Part shown: positions 36,572-48,270 of the stretch, in pieces
Layout: every line of letters starts with the position of its first letter
Position numbering within the stretch: the first letter of the stretch is position 1
Origin: Aulostomus chinensis
Taxonomy: Eukaryota; Chordata; Actinopteri; Syngnathiformes; Aulostomidae
NCBI GenBank assembly: GCA_037954235.1
Contig: JBBMOA010000018.1
Span: 4,044,501 to 4,108,500 of the forward strand
DNA: 64,000 nucleotides
Direction: 5' to 3'
Made by a program: the position numbers and the translations under genes
The notes under the pieces: generated by a model
Told to the model about the DNA's origin: nothing
Seen by the model: only the letters and a program-made list of their open reading frames with translations
Databases searched by the model: none

Positions 36572-39500
36572 TGTGTGTAGGGTGATTGTAGCACCTCCAG
36601 TCCACTTGGCGCTAATGCAACTCAAAGCTTGTTTGTCAACTGCCAATGAAAACTCATTACGGAGATGCAGAGAGTGAAGCGGCACCACTGCCAGTAGCAC
36701 AGCAGACGCCATCTTTCCATTAGACCGTGTGTTCGCAAGATTCAAGCTTCAACGAATGAACGAGCACGTTTTTGTAAAAAGCTGAAATGTTTTTGTTTTT
36801 TTTTTTTAAATCAAAATTCAAAGTATCTGTCGAAAGTTAAAGGGATGAGGAGGAAAGGAGGTGTGCATGCATCGGGGAGATTCCCCATCGAGTTGCACGT
36901 TTTTAACCAGCATACTGCTGCAGCTCTGACCGTAGCAGCTGTTAGGGCTAATCCAGTAGATTATACAGAAACACTCAAAAACAGGACAACTTCCATTTTC
37001 TTCTGCTTCGAGCAAATTGAGATGGGAGGGGAAAAAAGCTCTCGGGTGCATCTGAACGCATGCTGTAGACGGTGGTGGGTGTGACAGAGCAAGACAGATG
37101 AACTATGAAGGCCTTTTCATGGGTTCATTAACTCCACGGGGCATTATGATGATCAGAGGTCAATTACTGAAGGCAGGGAGGATATCTGTGGGCACTCAGC
37201 TGGCCGTATCAGCTCTTTCAGTACTTACATATTTAGCAAAGAAAGATTTCTGCTCTTGTGGGTTCTTCCCTTTCCTCTCCGATTCCTGTTCCATTCGTTC
37301 CAGGAACAGAGCGGTTTCAGGCCTAGAAGAAAATTGGTAATTAGCATTCAAGCAAATCCTAAAACACCAAGTACATCTGAGAGGAAGGAGAGCACAGAGA
37401 GACTTCCTCTACCAGTTGGGAAATGTTGTGAAGTGGCAACAATGAGGCGAACATAAATGAATCAAAGACATCTGACAGAGCTCATACACACAAGAGGATC
37501 TAACTAAAGTAGACAACACAGAGACGACAGTGGCAGGCGGCGCACCGCCACAAGCAGGCGGAGACGGAGGAAAACAGGGGCAGGATTCTTATCAACAGCG
37601 AGGAAAGCGTGACAGGACTGACCCGGGTGCGTTGACAGGAGCCATGATGCTGAGTGTGGTGTTAAAAACCTCCAGATCAACCTCATCTTCGACCTCTGTG
37701 CCCCTGCAGGCACCAGGTAATGTCACTATGGAGACGCCAATGAGGTATCCGGAGACGTCAGTGTGGAGCGTGATGACATCACTCAGATGGGACTCGACCA
37801 TGGCACACTGACGGTAAGGACGAAGTCAAATTATTAATATTGCATCACATTTTATCACACTGTACCCTCCTCCCCTGAATCTGATGATACGTCTCATTAT
37901 TAGACCAAAACTGAATTAACGTTAGGAAGCGCTAAACACTCTTTTACCTTGAATAAAACTAGAAGGAAAACGTTCATTCATTTCAGCTTTCGATAAGAAG
38001 ACGAAGCAAAATGTGCAAATTAGGGCCGCAGCTATCGACTGTTTTAGTCATCCAGTAATCTATCGATTATTCTGGCGATCAATCGGATAAGAAGTATTGC
38101 GCATTGTGCAGTTTTTTCGATTGTTACTTTGCTCTATCTAAGAGCAATGGTATTATACTGAAGGGAAAATAAGACAAGTCTCTTAAATTGCCAAGTATGA
38201 AATGCTAAGTACTAAGTAACTTTACTTTGACTGTACTTTGACTGTTTTTACTTTACTTTTTACTGAAGTACAAACAGAGGCAATAAAAAAAATGTTGATT
38301 TTTTTTTTCCAACAACAACAAAAAAAAGGAAATAATTGCATGCTAGATTTTTAATTGTAATCAGGTATTTTTACATTATGGTGTTAATGCTTTTACTTCA
38401 GTTAAGGATCTGAGTACTCTTTTCCATCACGACAGATCAGTGTTTCAGTGACTCTGCGGCTCAGTAAGTAGTGTTTTATTACTGCAGCACTGTGACATGA
38501 GTTTCTATTTTTGGAGATGCGCACCGTTCTCGGTCCGTCTAGAAGGTAACTCTTCATTTGCACATCTCTCGCGAGATTTGTGCCCGTTGTTTCTACTAAA
38601 ATAATCAAACTCACACGATCTTTCGCAGGTCTCGGGTTCCCTTCTAGACACGACCCTCTCTGTCTTCCTGTCACACGAATGACAGCAGCCTGTCTGTGAC
38701 CAGCATGATGTTACACTCTGCAGCGTTTCACACACACAGACTTTTGGCATTTTAATTTTTTTAATCAGTCCAACAGGACGACGGCGTCCGCGATTCATTA
38801 ATGATCAGTTTGCCCTCCTCTCCTCCCTCACCTGTTCGCTCTGCTCTGAGGAGGTCTGACAGTTTCTGACGGAGAGACACAGACTCTCCTGTTTCATAAA
38901 AAGACCTCCTTACACAGCTGTTTAATCTTGTAAGTACACCTGCTTGGTGTCCATATCATTCACTATCATGGTAGCGGCCACTGTTTTAATAAAACTCTGT
39001 CATTAACAACAAGCCTCCTCCACATGAAGCTTTCTGCTCTGGCGGGTGAATTTGTACACGAAAAACAAAAATAAAGGCGCTGGGTTGTAGGGTGACTTCA
39101 TAAAACATCCCGCTGATGAAGAAAGTCAACAGATTAGACACAGACAGGGTGAGAGAAACACACTGATCTCCTGTGAGCGTGTGTGTGTGTGTGTGTACTG
39201 CATGTGCATGTATGTAAGAACTGCATTGACTCCGAGAGCAGAGATGCTGCAGCCGTGTGATAATCAATTATGTCAAAACTTCAACTTAAGCTTATTAATG
39301 CTCTGGTCTTGAATAATTAAGCTGTTTCATACTGAATTTCAGTGCCCACCCCGACGTCCAAAACAAAGTACAGTTCAGATTTCACGAGGAATTTTCGTAA
39401 TCAAATTACTCAAGTTAGGGTTTCAGCCCTAATGCAAATAGAGAAGTTGCATTTTGAGATGATTAAATATTCACCAGTGGCTGTCAGATCCAATCATACT

Positions 39501-41962
39501 ACTGTTGAAGTTATCATTTCAAAATGTCTCCTGAACACAGCACTCAAAGAATACACATCCACAGTTTGATTTGAGCGATACACAAACTAACTGTTCCTCC
39601 TTGCTCAGCGCTACCAGAGGGGATTTAGCGTGTTTTTATCTCAAATCAAACTGTTTGTGGATTACGGAACATATGGCTGGATGAAGAAGACATAGATTGC
39701 AAAGAATGAGGGACCTGCAAGTTTGTAACTTTTTGGTTAGAGGGGGAACAAGGAGGAAGGTTGAATGTTTCAAGCGGTATAGGACATGCACATCTAGGGA
39801 CCACTGTACCCATCAAATTGTACCAGAAGTTATTTTGCAGCCTAAACCTGAGCACAACTGCTGTTTCCTAAACAAACTGCACCGGAATTTGTTTCAACTG
39901 GACTTAAGAAGGCAGATGTGAAAGCCCTCTAAAAGGGGAGCAGCACCGCAACACTCTCAAGGTGAGGTGGACACAACAAGACCAGTACAGGAAGAAAGGC
40001 TCATATGTAGACTGACTTAGGAAAGGTAAGATGGCTCTGTGAGTGTCTGCAGATAAATAGTTGTCATTAGCTATAAAAGCTCGTAGTCTGTAGTCTTTAA
40101 AAGCCTCGTCTCTGACTACCTCAGCCAATCAGGTTGGGAGAAGCTGCAGTCATTCACTAGCGTGTTGCAGCTCAGAACAGGCTAACAGGAACAATACTGC
40201 TGGCATGGTTGGAGACAAATGAGCTAATGCACCCGCGTATGCGAGCAATAGCAGTCCACCAATTGTGAATCATACAGCGTTTCACAATTATTGACCTCTT
40301 GTCGGCTTTCCTACATTCACCTAAATACAGCTCCATCTCTCCTTCACTGCCGTTGGAATTAATGATTAAAAAAACAACACTTCCTGAACGAGAGATCGAT
40401 CCCTCACAGGGCATGAAAACGGAAAAACGACAGGAGAAATGTGATTTAGCGAGACAAAATTACATCAGATGAAGCAAGAGCGAGGTGACTGGTCAGCTGA
40501 CAAACAGAATGAATTGAGTGTGAGGCCTCAAGTACATGTCTACATTTCAGTTGTTAAACTCAACCAGGATTCTTTTGTGCTTCGGCACCATGTATATTGT
40601 TGTTAAGACACTGACTGTTTTGCTGTTCTCCTGCCCTCTGACCTCCTTTACAGACCAAAGCAACATTCCCTGAATTTTAAGTGGCACTGTGGGCTTTACA
40701 GTCCACTTGTGAGTCTTTTTTTTCCCCAGCAGTGTTACAACAGTGTTCTTCAGGCAAGAACAGTAGATTGGTGAAATACGTACGGCTCGGACAAATGCTG
40801 TGAGGTAACCCTCCATCTGCCGCTCTGTCTGTCTGTCTGCCTGCAGGAAGACGCGAGGTACTCGGATTCGGTACAGACCATCCACGCCAGCCACTTCCTG
40901 TGGAGTCATCCAAGTTCATTAAAGCTGAAAGTCATTAGAGTTGATGATGACGCTCATATTGGTTTGTCAGTGTGATATCAACCAGCAAAATGACAAGTTC
41001 AAAACATTTGATCCGCTGCTACATACTTCACCTTTAGTTTGACTCTGTCCTCCTCTGATAGCTGGTTCTGATTTAGCGAGGCACTCGGCTCCCGTCCGGC
41101 TTTCAGCACCAGAGCTCCTCGAACCCGAAACTTTGCTACATCATCTGAAACAAGACTGACAGTCAGTGGAACTAGAAGACACAGCAGTTAGGTGACTGGA
41201 GGACAAGACTTTAGCTGCATATTCATCTGATGGTTTTCAGAGAGGATGATCCTGGAAAACCACAACCTTTATTCATATTTGCCTTACAGTAATTAATTTT
41301 TGCATTTGTGTGTAGGAGGAAACAGCAAGAGTGAATCAAACACCCATTCAATCTGGTAAACTGCTTAAGGAAAACATAAACCAAATATGTCACTCATCTA
41401 AATTCAATGATACCTTTGAGGTCAATTCTACATGTCGTGTGAAGAACGTTAACATCTATGAACATTTCAGATCGTATCTTGAAACAGGTCAAGTTAACAG
41501 ATTTTGTTACGGGATAATAAATAATCATCATTTTACAGTATAGTTTGGTATGCAAGTTTTCCTCAACGAATTTAGCTTTACTTCAGATGGTACTAGGTGA
41601 CTGGTTTGTTTACCAAAACTAAAATATAAAATTAAATAAGAAAAACAAACTCTTTCTCACCAGCTTCAAATGAATGTTCAAGAGGAACAGAGAAACCACC
41701 AAATTCAGCATCCAAGACATCGCCAACCTGAGAAATACAGAAGCCTCTAGCGTTAGCTTTTAGCAAACAAGGCTAATGCTAATAGTAGCTAAACAGTTGC
41801 AAATAGCTACCGCTTAAATGCTGTCGAAAACGACTGTCAAATAAAAACAAAATTGAAATTCGCGCTCACCCTCCTGCCATTGTTACATCCGACAAGATTA
41901 ACGCATATGAACCCTAACACGGAAGAAACAACAGCAACGTGAAATGATAATAACCGAGCCAT
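35270..41962 (-). CDS. emc10: ER membrane protein complex subunit 10, membrane-anchored form
   Basis: Seven coding exons (41870-41962, 41661-41727, 41032-41144, 40784-40897, 37623-37807, 37229-37322, 35270-35374) give 256 aa (human long form 262) with consistent phases. EMC10 is a lumenal, single-pass subunit of the EMC, which inserts membrane proteins into the ER. Residues 1 to about 26 (MARLLSFHVAVVSSVLGF...) are a signal peptide. The lumenal part has LEHSFEADDVAKFRVRG, LSEEDRVKLK, EVAGVDGLYRIRVPR, MVESHLSDVITLH, LPGACRGTEVEDEVDLE and a sequon at Asn178 (NTT), all close to human EMC10. Exon 6 ends with the near-invariant KNPQEQKSFFAKY. The last exon encodes the membrane segment WMYIVPLVLFLMMSG and a Gly-rich tail. 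The fourth intron holds a hAT-like element. Confidence 0.95.
35853..35939 (-). CDS. emc10: emc10 alternative proximal last exon
   Basis: Spliced from the same donor after FFAKY (37229), this exon starts in phase 0 after a good acceptor (TGTGTTCCAG) and encodes WYLILGGAIFLMATNSAQP... to a TGA at 35853, giving a 250-aa form. Human EMC10 has an equivalent second C-terminus with the ILGGA core, described as a separate isoform. The two terminal exons are mutually exclusive by design, since each has its own stop. This exon has a shorter, less hydrophobic segment than the distal one, so membrane anchoring may differ. That functional reading is inference. Confidence 0.8.
   Translation of the reverse strand, partial: WYLILGGAIFLMATNSAQPPAGGGREQS
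36537..36568. repeat. (GT)n microsatellite
   Basis: About 16 GT units in the emc10 intron before the last exons. Confidence 0.95.
38021..39431. mobile_element. hAT-like DNA transposon, non-autonomous, in an emc10 intron
   Basis: The 1411-bp segment starts TAGGGCCGCAGC and ends, on the opposite strand, TAGGGCTGAAAC: imperfect terminal inverted repeats with the TAGGG start seen in many hAT elements. It is flanked by GTGCAAAT (38013-38020) and ATGCAAAT (39432-39439), an 8-bp target-site duplication with one mismatch, as expected of hAT. Subterminal sequence (ATCGATTATTCTGGCGATCAA) resembles known fish hAT-derived repeats. There is no transposase frame inside, only frames below 100 codons. Confidence 0.75.
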
Positions 41963-41989
41963 TCTTGACAGAAAGGGTATGAAGGGTGC

Positions 41990-42045
41990 CGGTTGGGGAC
42001 AAACTCAGTTTCGTTGCGCACGCTCGTTACTTCCTAGTTGCTGTT
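41990..42045 (-). promoter_or_regulatory. emc10 proximal promoter
   Basis: On the minus strand, 50-75 bp upstream of the start codon, are an NRF-1-like GCGTGCGCAA (about 42014-42023) and an ETS-type AGGAAGT (42029-42035). There is no TATA box. This matches a housekeeping promoter. Confidence 0.5.
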
Positions 42046-42109
42046 TCATAATAATCGTATGGAACTATCACTGATACTTGATTTATAATTACATAAAATT
42101 GAAAATATC

Positions 42110-42112
<3 letters not shown>

Positions 42113-42143
<31 letters not shown>
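42113..42143. repeat. (AT)n microsatellite
   Basis: About 15 AT units followed by an oligo-T run, roughly 150 bp upstream of the emc10 start. Confidence 0.95.
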
Positions 42144-42151
<8 letters not shown>

Positions 42152-42203
42152 TTTACCAATTTCATTCAAGGGTCACTGTAGGTCTATGATGATACTGAAG
42201 CAA

Positions 42204-42204
42204 G

Positions 42205-42232
<28 letters not shown>
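42204..42232. repeat. (AT)n microsatellite
   Basis: A second AT array of about 14 units, separated from the first by about 60 bp that includes an oligo-T run. Confidence 0.95.
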
Positions 42233-42235
<3 letters not shown>

Positions 42236-45200
42236 GCTTACATTATTAATTGGATCCTCCCTTGGGGCTATTTGCTTTTTACATTCATAAATTATCACCA
42301 GTGGTTTCATATGTTTTGCCCATAAAGATGAGAACAATTTTAAAACTTCCAATCAAAAAAAGATACATGTTTTAAGCCTTTTGGTATTTACAGTAGCTCT
42401 ATTGTTCATTCAAACAGCTCAGTTATTAACAATGAATATTGGCCAGCTTAAGATGACAATAATAAAAAAAATTATTTCAATTTTGTGGCCAAATTAAATC
42501 TCATGTCACTCTATTTTTAAGCATTGTAAAAAGATAGACAATTAACCAACCAGACAAGTTTAGGTGTTGTTCCGGAATCAGATGAGTTGTTTTAATTTTC
42601 TTTAGTTTTTTTAAATTTTTCAATAGAAATTCCTCCATGGAGCCCCGGAGTGACAATTGAGAGAGAGCAAATAATGTGAGCAATGGGCATACAGGATATA
42701 CCTTGTTAATAAAATAAGGGAAATTCATATTCTGTGGCCTTAAAATAACTAAATAGTGGGCAAAAATGTTTGTAATGGTCTCAAAATATATTTTTCTCTT
42801 TATGCCCACTTTTTTCTTTTTGTACTGCCACTTCAGAAATCTATGGAATTCTTTTAAGTGGACTGTATACTGCCTAAAGCTACGGTGTGAATATTGATCG
42901 TAGATGCACTGATATCCATCACCAGCAGAGAGTGCTAATACACCAGTAATGGGTTCCAAGCCTCCCTTTCCTCTCACCCCTACTTCCTACAAGCTGAATA
43001 ATAGATATTTCTTTGCTGTGATGAGGAAGGTTATTCATACATTTGAATTCTTCAGGAAGCATTCAGCCTCAGCCTGGATTTAATTCTCCTGAAAAAGTGC
43101 ATCCACTCTGACTCATGTCGACCAAGAAACCCACGGCTGACCTAAATACCAAAATCAGTGTCCTACCCATGTTGTGTCAGGGTCCACCTGGCATCAGAAT
43201 GCGTAACAAATGTGTCTCCAGTGACCTCATGTGATCAGATTTCTGTTCCCTGGAACAGAGCACTATAAAAATACATAGCAGGGGTTACAAGGTGTATAAC
43301 AAATGGAGAGAATTATTGCAGTTTCTATTTACTTATGGCTTGATTTGTCACCTCAAGACCTAAAAACTTTGTTATTCATTCAAACTGTAAGAAATTTGAT
43401 TTTATTCACTGTTTTCCTTGTCTTAGCCCATGTGGTTTCGCTGAGGCATACCCTGATGCAGACTCTGGTACTCAAACTGGCATCTCTATACCTTTGCTGT
43501 TATGTAATTCTGTGCATTACTGATCTTTTAGTATTTGTGTGGTCTTTATTTTCTATTGTTTTTATTATCTGATTGAGGTTCTTTTCTAAATAAATTTCCC
43601 TCACTTACTCTGCTCTCTTAACATAAACCATGTAATCAGTGTGAGACCCTTTCAGGGTTTTTTTTTTTCCCCAAACATCAGCAAACATAACTCCCTTCGC
43701 CTTATTTAAATCTTCTTTTACTCCTCGCCGCAGACAAAGATGGAAACTGTCGTTATCTGGTGCTGACACTGACTGTGGTACTACATGTCATTATGACAAT
43801 GCTTATTTGCTGAGTTACAGTGAGTTCAAACAGCTCCGTCTGTTACAACAAAGAAGTCTGTGTAATATTTGCAAAGCAAAGCAGGCCATTTCAACACATG
43901 TAACCTGAGGAAACACCTGGTCAAACAAAAAACACACAAACACTTAAAATTCGACTGTACTGGATTTGCTAACATTAACGGCGCGCCTGGGAATGGAGAC
44001 ATTTGAGCTTATTTTTTTGCAAGTTCGAGTACACGTTTGTTATTATAGTGAAAGTACAGTTAGAGAATAAAAAAATATACAAAAATGTAGAGGACCATGG
44101 CGCTAAATTTAATTTAGAGGCATCAGCATCCCGACTGTCAGATCCTGAAGTACCACTGGGTTCAAGTACTAAAGTCCAGATACTAGTGAATATACTGATA
44201 TGTATGAATGGTACACAAACCTGGACAGTTAAAGTCGAGTTTGAAGTTGCCATAACCCTTGTTGAACAGTCTAGGGGTGAACTAAAGGGCAGAATGGGGG
44301 CGTGGCCGGCAGAAAGTACCAAACCAGAGAGAAGCAGCTGCAGGTTTCTGCCAAATGTGATTGATGTGATTTATTTCTTTATGCTCATTCCTGGATGAAG
44401 AGATCTGCTGACATGCAATAAAACCTCTGTGGATACAAGTAAGAGGCATCCATCATTTGAAACTTCAACATTTCAGCATCAAAGAGCTGAAAAACAGTTT
44501 TGAATCCAGTGTTAATCCTGTAAAGTTTCAAAATATCAAGAAGCCGAGGCTTACTTTGGATGCCCAACATGTTTTCACTCATCCTTTGACTCTTTAACTC
44601 TTACGAAAAAAATGAGAAGTCATTGGAGGCTGTGAAACCTCAACTGTGTAATTTTTTGCTCTGACATTTGTCAAAAATGACAATTTGATAAAGACAGGGA
44701 CGTCCTAGATGAGGCCAAATACACAAGTGGAAAAGGAACACTCCAGAGGAGAAAGATAATAAGCCTAGTGACGTGAGGATCAATATTTATTTGGGGTGGT
44801 AAAATCAGCCATTCAAGTGTCCAATGGGTTCCAACTGTTCAACAATACTGTTTAGTTCTACTTTAAAATGGCTAAAAAAGTGTTGAGTAATTCCTACATT
44901 ACATGTTCAACTTGTAAACCATAAAAGGTGGTAACATATTAAATTAAGGTTGACAAAAACAGGTTCGGTAGCAAGTAGCTAACCATCAGGTAACCTACCT
45001 GTTAGCAAAGTACTACCTACACACCATGTGAGCTACTTGCCTTTTAGGTAACCGCTAACTACCCAGTAGTTGATTTCCTGCTAGCTAACTGCTACCCACA
45101 CATAACCTACCAGTCAGGCCTCTTACCTGTTTGGTTAACTACCTGTCAGTTATCAGTAACCTACTTGTAGTCGTACAACTTGGTACCTAGTTACCTACTA

Positions 45201-45551
45201 GCTAACCTCACTGTGAGGTAATCCTACCTGTTTGTGGAGCCTGCATTGTGGAAAATGTGTGTTGATGTGTCACCTCTCTAAACAAAAATAACAATAAATA
45301 TAATTAAAACAAATAATAACTTACGGACCTTATTTAAGCAGCTTTGTTGTTTATTAGTTTAGATTTATTCTTAAAAATTAGGGTGACCTAATTGTTGATG
45401 CAGTGACTGCGCGGCCCCACTTGTCAGGTACTTCCTGTTGTCAGGACGTTGAACCTGAGAGGACCGGAAGTTTAACACGAAAAAATCCCCGTCAAAAACA
45501 AGGTTAAATTTGATATCTGTCTTTAAAACAAGAGTAGTATGATTGTTCTAA
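42233..45551. other. AT-rich spacer upstream of emc10
   Basis: I see no supportable exon. Two open frames near 42501-42977 (minus, 158 codons) and 44003-44398 (plus, 131 codons) have low-complexity K/I/F-rich content and no family resemblance. The degenerate minisatellite at 44.97-45.24 kb and a small CpG-rich block with ETS sites at 45.46 kb close the region. Confidence 0.45.
44965..45240. repeat. Degenerate minisatellite of TAAC-TACC-type units
   Basis: Variants of a 14-20 bp unit recur about ten times on the same strand, for example TAACCTACCTGTTAG, TAACTACCCAGTAG, TAACCTACCAGTCAG, TAACTACCTGTCAG, TAACCTACTTGTAG and TTACCTACTAGCTAAC. Copies are diverged and spacing is uneven, so it is an old array. 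Confidence 0.65.
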
Positions 45552-47256
45552 ATGAGTCAGTATGGCGCCGAAGGCATACAAGCACCGGGTAAAATAGTAG
45601 CATCTCACCGACAGCCTCGAAAATGCGGCCGGAAGCCGAGGCGGGAGGAGCGGCAGCAGCTGGCCAGGTTCACCGTCAGCCGGAGAGGCAACAGGTAGGT
45701 ACTTCCACCCCCGCGGCCGCGGCTGCAGCTAGCCGGGTCAACCAACAGCCAAGCAGGAACAACAGGAGGAGGTAGACCAAGTCAGAGTTCACATTTGTTT
45801 AAATTACAACGAATGTCATTAATTAAAAAAAAACCCAGAATTTTGCCTCCTGCTGGCTGGTCATGTAATCACAATCCATCATTAGGATAACGGCTACAGT
45901 ACCGACCCACAAACCAACCATGACCCAAATGCTACTGAACCAATTGTTGTGTACTTTCTTGTCAAGTGTAACCAAGGGGGGGGGGGGGGGGGGGGGATTT
46001 TGATCAAAACTGGTATCTCTGAAATTACAACACTATGGTTATTTTGTGTTTTATAATGTGTTTGAAGGTGTTGAGACATAATTGGGAACAAAATTGCTGT
46101 CTGTGCTCAGTGAGAAGGTGTGTGTGAACCCTGTGTGTGTGAACCCTGTGTGTGTGAACCATGTGTGAATGCGGCATGTGGAATCTTCCTTTGAAGCAGC
46201 AGGCCAATACAGTATCAGTTCCCTCTTACCGGGACAGCCCATTACTCTTTGTCACTTCCCTAAACAACGGTGTCACCTTACTATTCTTAGTCAAATATGA
46301 GGGAATGTATATTTATATGAGACGGCCAGAGAACTTTCTCTTCTCTTTGTCGTGTCCTGTCACCCTATGCGCTGTTAAAATGGAGCATCGTGAAAAATGA
46401 GGCAACTGGCATGTTTCGAAACGCGTCCTCAGTTTTGAAGAAGTCTGCTGGTGATGCTGTCATGGTGGAGGATTCATCACTGGGTCATTTGTGATCTTTC
46501 TCATTGGTTGTTTCTGTTCTGGTGGTTATTTTATTGTAGTATTTGTTGTTATTTTATATTTTTATTTTGTTAACTAAACAAAATTGCAGGAAATCATTTA
46601 CATACTGTTAGAAAAATATGCTTAGAATCTACTTACATATGGCAACTTTGTCTTAAATATGTTATTAAAATATCACCATTAGCTTCTACAACAGATACTG
46701 GAATTGATGAAATTGGAACCAAATCAAAAAGCTTATCATAGTTGAAATAATGTATAATAATATTACATATGTACAAATCTGATTATGATGAATCACAGCT
46801 TTTATTAACTATTAAAATCCTCAAACAGGTTTTATTTCAGGATTATTATTAAAAAAAAACATGTAAATGTTGAATTTAGTTTGCGCGAATATCTATTCTT
46901 TTCTTAAAATGATTTTTGTTGGAAATATTTGCAACAGCATACTATTATAAAGCTGTTGTGTTGTCTTTTGTACAGTGGATCACTGGCGCAAAGAGGTACC
47001 TGTAATTAATCACTTATATCCACTGTAAACACAATAAATGAATTACCTAAACCTATTAAAATAAGTTGTCACAGTATAAATCAGCCTTGTCAATTTATCA
47101 AAAAATGGATTAAGGGTCATTAAAGTTAAAATTCAAATAATATAAATTTAGATTATATGTTTCACTCAAGGACATTTACTACCCTTTTGGAACTCTCCAT
47201 GGGTATTTTGTCCTCCTTTAGTATCTGAATCTCAAGTTGCACTTGGCCTCAAATAG
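45552..47256 (+). CDS. Possible very small spliced gene (65 aa), unrecognised
   Basis: A CpG-rich block with an ETS motif (ACCGGAAG, about 45463) precedes an ATG at 45552 that opens a basic 47-codon exon (GRKPRREERQQLARFTVSRR) ending at a strong donor (CAG|GTAGGT, 45694/45695). A 20-nt microexon at 46976-46995 has an excellent acceptor (TTGTCTTTTGTACAG). A third piece (47222-47256) after CCTCCTTTAG ends in TAG. Phases agree, giving 65 aa. ATTAAA near 47295 could be the poly(A) signal. Without splicing the frame stops right after the donor. I recognise no family. It may instead be a 5' non-coding exon of a neighbour or a lncRNA. The first exon is more credible than the other two. Confidence 0.3.
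45975..45996. repeat. Poly-G run of about 22 nt
   Basis: An uninterrupted G homopolymer inside the first intron of the possible small gene. It is G-quadruplex-capable in principle and is a likely assembly weak point. Confidence 0.9.
46108..46165. repeat. Short tandem repeat, 16-bp unit x3-4
   Basis: Units of the type GTGTGTGTGAACCCT follow each other about three and a half times. The last unit carries a C-to-A change. Confidence 0.85.
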
Positions 47257-48181
47257 CTGTTCTTCAATCTCTGCCTTGCTTTCTGACTCCAAATTAAAGT
47301 CTCAAAGAATGTTTATTGTTACAGCCAAGGTTATTGCTGCTCGGGCAATTTGGGCAAGAAAATGAGCACGGAATTCAAATTTAGGGATGACTGTATACAG
47401 TCGGATGAACGGAAAATGAAAAGCTGGTTGAATGCATAATTTAAAACTGGTGTTTATCATATTTATTGTTCGGGTACGGTGTCACGCATAATGAGATAAA
47501 AGCCAAAGCTAAATGAACATGAAGTTAAAGGTGTGGTGTGTGTAGAACGGTGGATGGATTATTGACAGTAAGGCAATATAATATTCAGAACTAAGTTTTC
47601 ATAAGTGGATGATCATCTGACCCCAAAACTGCTGCATTTCTAGTAGCTTAGAATGAGCGTCACCTGTGAATGGCTCACTTTACACCAGCGGATTGAGCTG
47701 TGACTGCCTGGACATCATGGCGACCACAACATCACTCACACGGAGGATTCAGATGAGGAAGAAAGGATGAAAACTGGGTTCAGAACGTGATAATCTCTTC
47801 TCAGATTTGACATATGAATGCTGGATGCACCCCCCCCTTCCCCCCGTCTGAGTAATATTGACCAATCAGGTTTGAGCAGGTTTTGTTTCCATGTTGTTTA
47901 AAAAAAAAAAAAAACTGTGGAGAAAAATGGGGGGGGGGGGGGTATTTGCAAAATATCATAAGAAACAGTCCAGTCCTAAATGTTCTAAGTAAGAATAAAC
48001 AACCAAAGGAAGAGGAAGTCTTAGCTTGGATATCCGCAGGCTAAACTAGAAGCCCTAAAATTTGAGGCTGGGGGGAGAAGAAGAAGTTGTTTTATTGTCT
48101 CTTATTTATTTCATCTTTTGGCAGTACCTCGGTCAGGCAGGAGTGATTAACCAGGCTACAAGGTTGTGATGGTTGGGTGAA

Positions 48182-48270
48182 CCGGAGCTGGACCTGGGAT
48201 GGCGGGGACTCAAACCCAGGACCTTCTTACTTTGAGGCAACAGTCCGAACCACTACGCCGCGGCGCCTCC
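48182..48270 (-). repeat. tRNA-like SINE head, truncated or different subfamily
   Basis: On the minus strand GGCGCCGCGGCGTAGTGGTT is followed by a B-box-like GGGTTTGAGTCCC. The head resembles the other SINE copies but the body after it does not match them. No duplication was found. Confidence 0.5.

Noticed and set aside
42501..42977. 158-codon minus-strand frame, the longest in the AT-rich spacer
   Set aside because: Lys/Ile/Phe/Leu-rich translation of AT-rich DNA with no domain or neighbours; length is within chance for this composition.
44003..44398. 131-codon plus-strand frame
   Set aside because: No recognisable motif, overlapped by an equally long minus frame, and no promoter or splice sites nearby.
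44965..45240. Repeated units suggesting a CRISPR-like array
   Set aside because: Units are diverged and directly adjacent without uniform spacers, and the genome is vertebrate. It is a minisatellite.
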